Of a stretch of 6,550 nt of DNA, positions 6,004 to 6,550 are shown piece after piece. Position 1 is the first letter of the stretch; the number at the start of each line of letters is the position of its first letter. Below the pieces are notes generated by a model that saw nothing but the letters and a program-made list of their open reading frames with translations, made no database searches and was not told the DNA's origin. Made by a program: the position numbers and the translations under genes. This DNA is from Deltaproteobacteria bacterium (GTDB taxonomy: Bacteria > Desulfobacterota > Dissulfuribacteria > Dissulfuribacterales > JALVPX01): positions 1-6,550 of the forward strand of contig JAMOVF010000131.1 of the NCBI GenBank assembly GCA_027061625.1, read 5' to 3'.

Positions 6004-6533
6004 TGAAGAAACCCATCTATTTGATTGGATACCGTGCCACCGGTAAGAGTATCATTGGAAAAGAGATAGCTGAAATATTGGAAGTGCCCTTTATAGACCT
6101 TGATGAGTTGATTAAACGGGAAGCAGGAAAAGAGATAGCAGAAATTGTGGCAGAGGATGGGTGGAATGCCTTCAGGGAGCTTGAACAGCAAGCACTTTCA
6201 ATATTGGCAGCCAGGGAGGAGCCGGTTGTTGTTTCATGCGGAGGCGGTGCAGTAGTGCATAAAGAAGTTTGGCCTTTAATCAAGAAAAAGGCATTGGTGG
6301 TTTGGCTTAAGGCAAGCCCGGAAACCATTTTAGCGCGCATTGCCCAAGACAGTACCTCGCAAATGCAGCGGCCAAGACTGACAAATAACGGCTCTACAAT
6401 GGAAGAAGAGATTGAGCAAACAATGCTGGAACGTTATCCTCTCTACGAAAATTATTCAGATATGGCCATTGAGACCGATTTCATGAATCCTACACAAGTG
6501 GCTCAAAAAATAGTTGAGGAGGTGGCAGGTTAA
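6003..6533 (+). CDS. aroK: Shikimate kinase
   Basis: Shikimate kinase transfers phosphate from ATP to the 3-hydroxyl of shikimate and supplies the AroA substrate. The 176-residue protein is of family length and has a P-loop, GYRATGKS (9-16); the shikimate-binding DLDELI with Asp32 and Asp34; Arg58 in AFRELE; the CGGG motif (79-82); the lid arginines in RPRLT (123-127); and the C-terminal ERYPLYENYSDM with Arg144. The start is taken as ATG 6003, which shares one base with the aroA stop (TAATG) and puts the P-loop at its usual distance from the N-terminus. A longer reading from TTG 5961 would add 14 residues that lie inside aroA and do not resemble the family. No strong ribosome site is seen, consistent with coupling to aroA. 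Gluconate kinase is a distant relative but lacks this set of motifs. Confidence 0.96.
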   Translation: MKKPIYLIGYRATGKSIIGKEIAEILEVPFIDLDELIKREAGKEIAEIVAEDGWNAFRELEQQALSILAAREEPVVVSCGGGAVVHKEVWPLIKKKALVVWLKASPETILARIAQDSTSQMQRPRLTNNGSTMEEEIEQTMLERYPLYENYSDMAIETDFMNPTQVAQKIVEEVAG

Positions 6534-6535
6534 CA

Positions 6536-6550
6536 GTGCCTGGAAATAGT
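6536..6550 (+). CDS. aroC: Probable start of chorismate synthase (partial, five codons)
   Basis: Two bases after the aroK stop, GTG-CCT-GGA-AAT-AGT reads MPGNS. Chorismate synthases characteristically begin M-x-G-N-[ST]-[FIL]-G, and this enzyme takes the product of AroA to chorismate, so it is the expected next step in the operon. AGGAGG lies at 6517-6522, 13 nt before the GTG, which is long spacing. Only five residues are visible, so the call rests on this N-terminal pattern and on context. Confidence 0.45.

Overview
The window reads as ordinary bacterial chromosome with tightly packed genes, moderate GC, frequent AGG/AGA arginine and ATA isoleucine codons, and no sign of phage, insertion sequences or CRISPR. 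The gene set suggests a Desulfobacterota (Deltaproteobacteria)-like anaerobe, possibly thermophilic. The pointers are a DHH–CBS protein of the kind fused to tRNA nucleotidyltransferases in that group, a short (641-residue) 'Aquifex-type' aconitase, and an aro cluster. This placement is inference from gene families and codon style, not from a marker gene.

Left part, minus strand: a universal stress protein gene (1312-1764) is followed after 72 bases by a large gene that starts at a TTG codon (1239) and runs off the left edge. Its visible 413 residues are a DHH phosphoesterase domain, a DHHA1 domain and the start of a CBS pair. The gap between the two genes holds a 12-bp stem.

Centre: a 144-base divergent control region (1765-1908) separates the leftward usp unit from the rightward operon. 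It holds a candidate promoter for each direction, with -35 elements nearly back to back (2 bp apart). Superimposed on them are two short palindromes and a direct repeat of GGCAATG at 21-bp spacing. This is the most information-dense non-coding stretch in the window.

Right part, plus strand: aconitate hydratase (1909-3834), shikimate dehydrogenase aroE (3834-4685), EPSP synthase aroA (4678-6003) and shikimate kinase aroK (6003-6533) overlap one another by 1, 8 and 1 bases, so they form one translationally coupled operon. The last 15 bases read GTG-CCT-GGA-AAT-AGT (MPGNS), which fits the N-terminus of chorismate synthase, so aroC probably follows. AroE, AroK, AroA and AroC would then cover the four steps from 3-dehydroshikimate to chorismate, with aconitase as the unexpected first gene.

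I did not find a wholly new system. The parts most worth a second look are the divergent control region, the aconitase-shikimate coupling, and the truncated DHH-CBS gene with its upstream hairpin.
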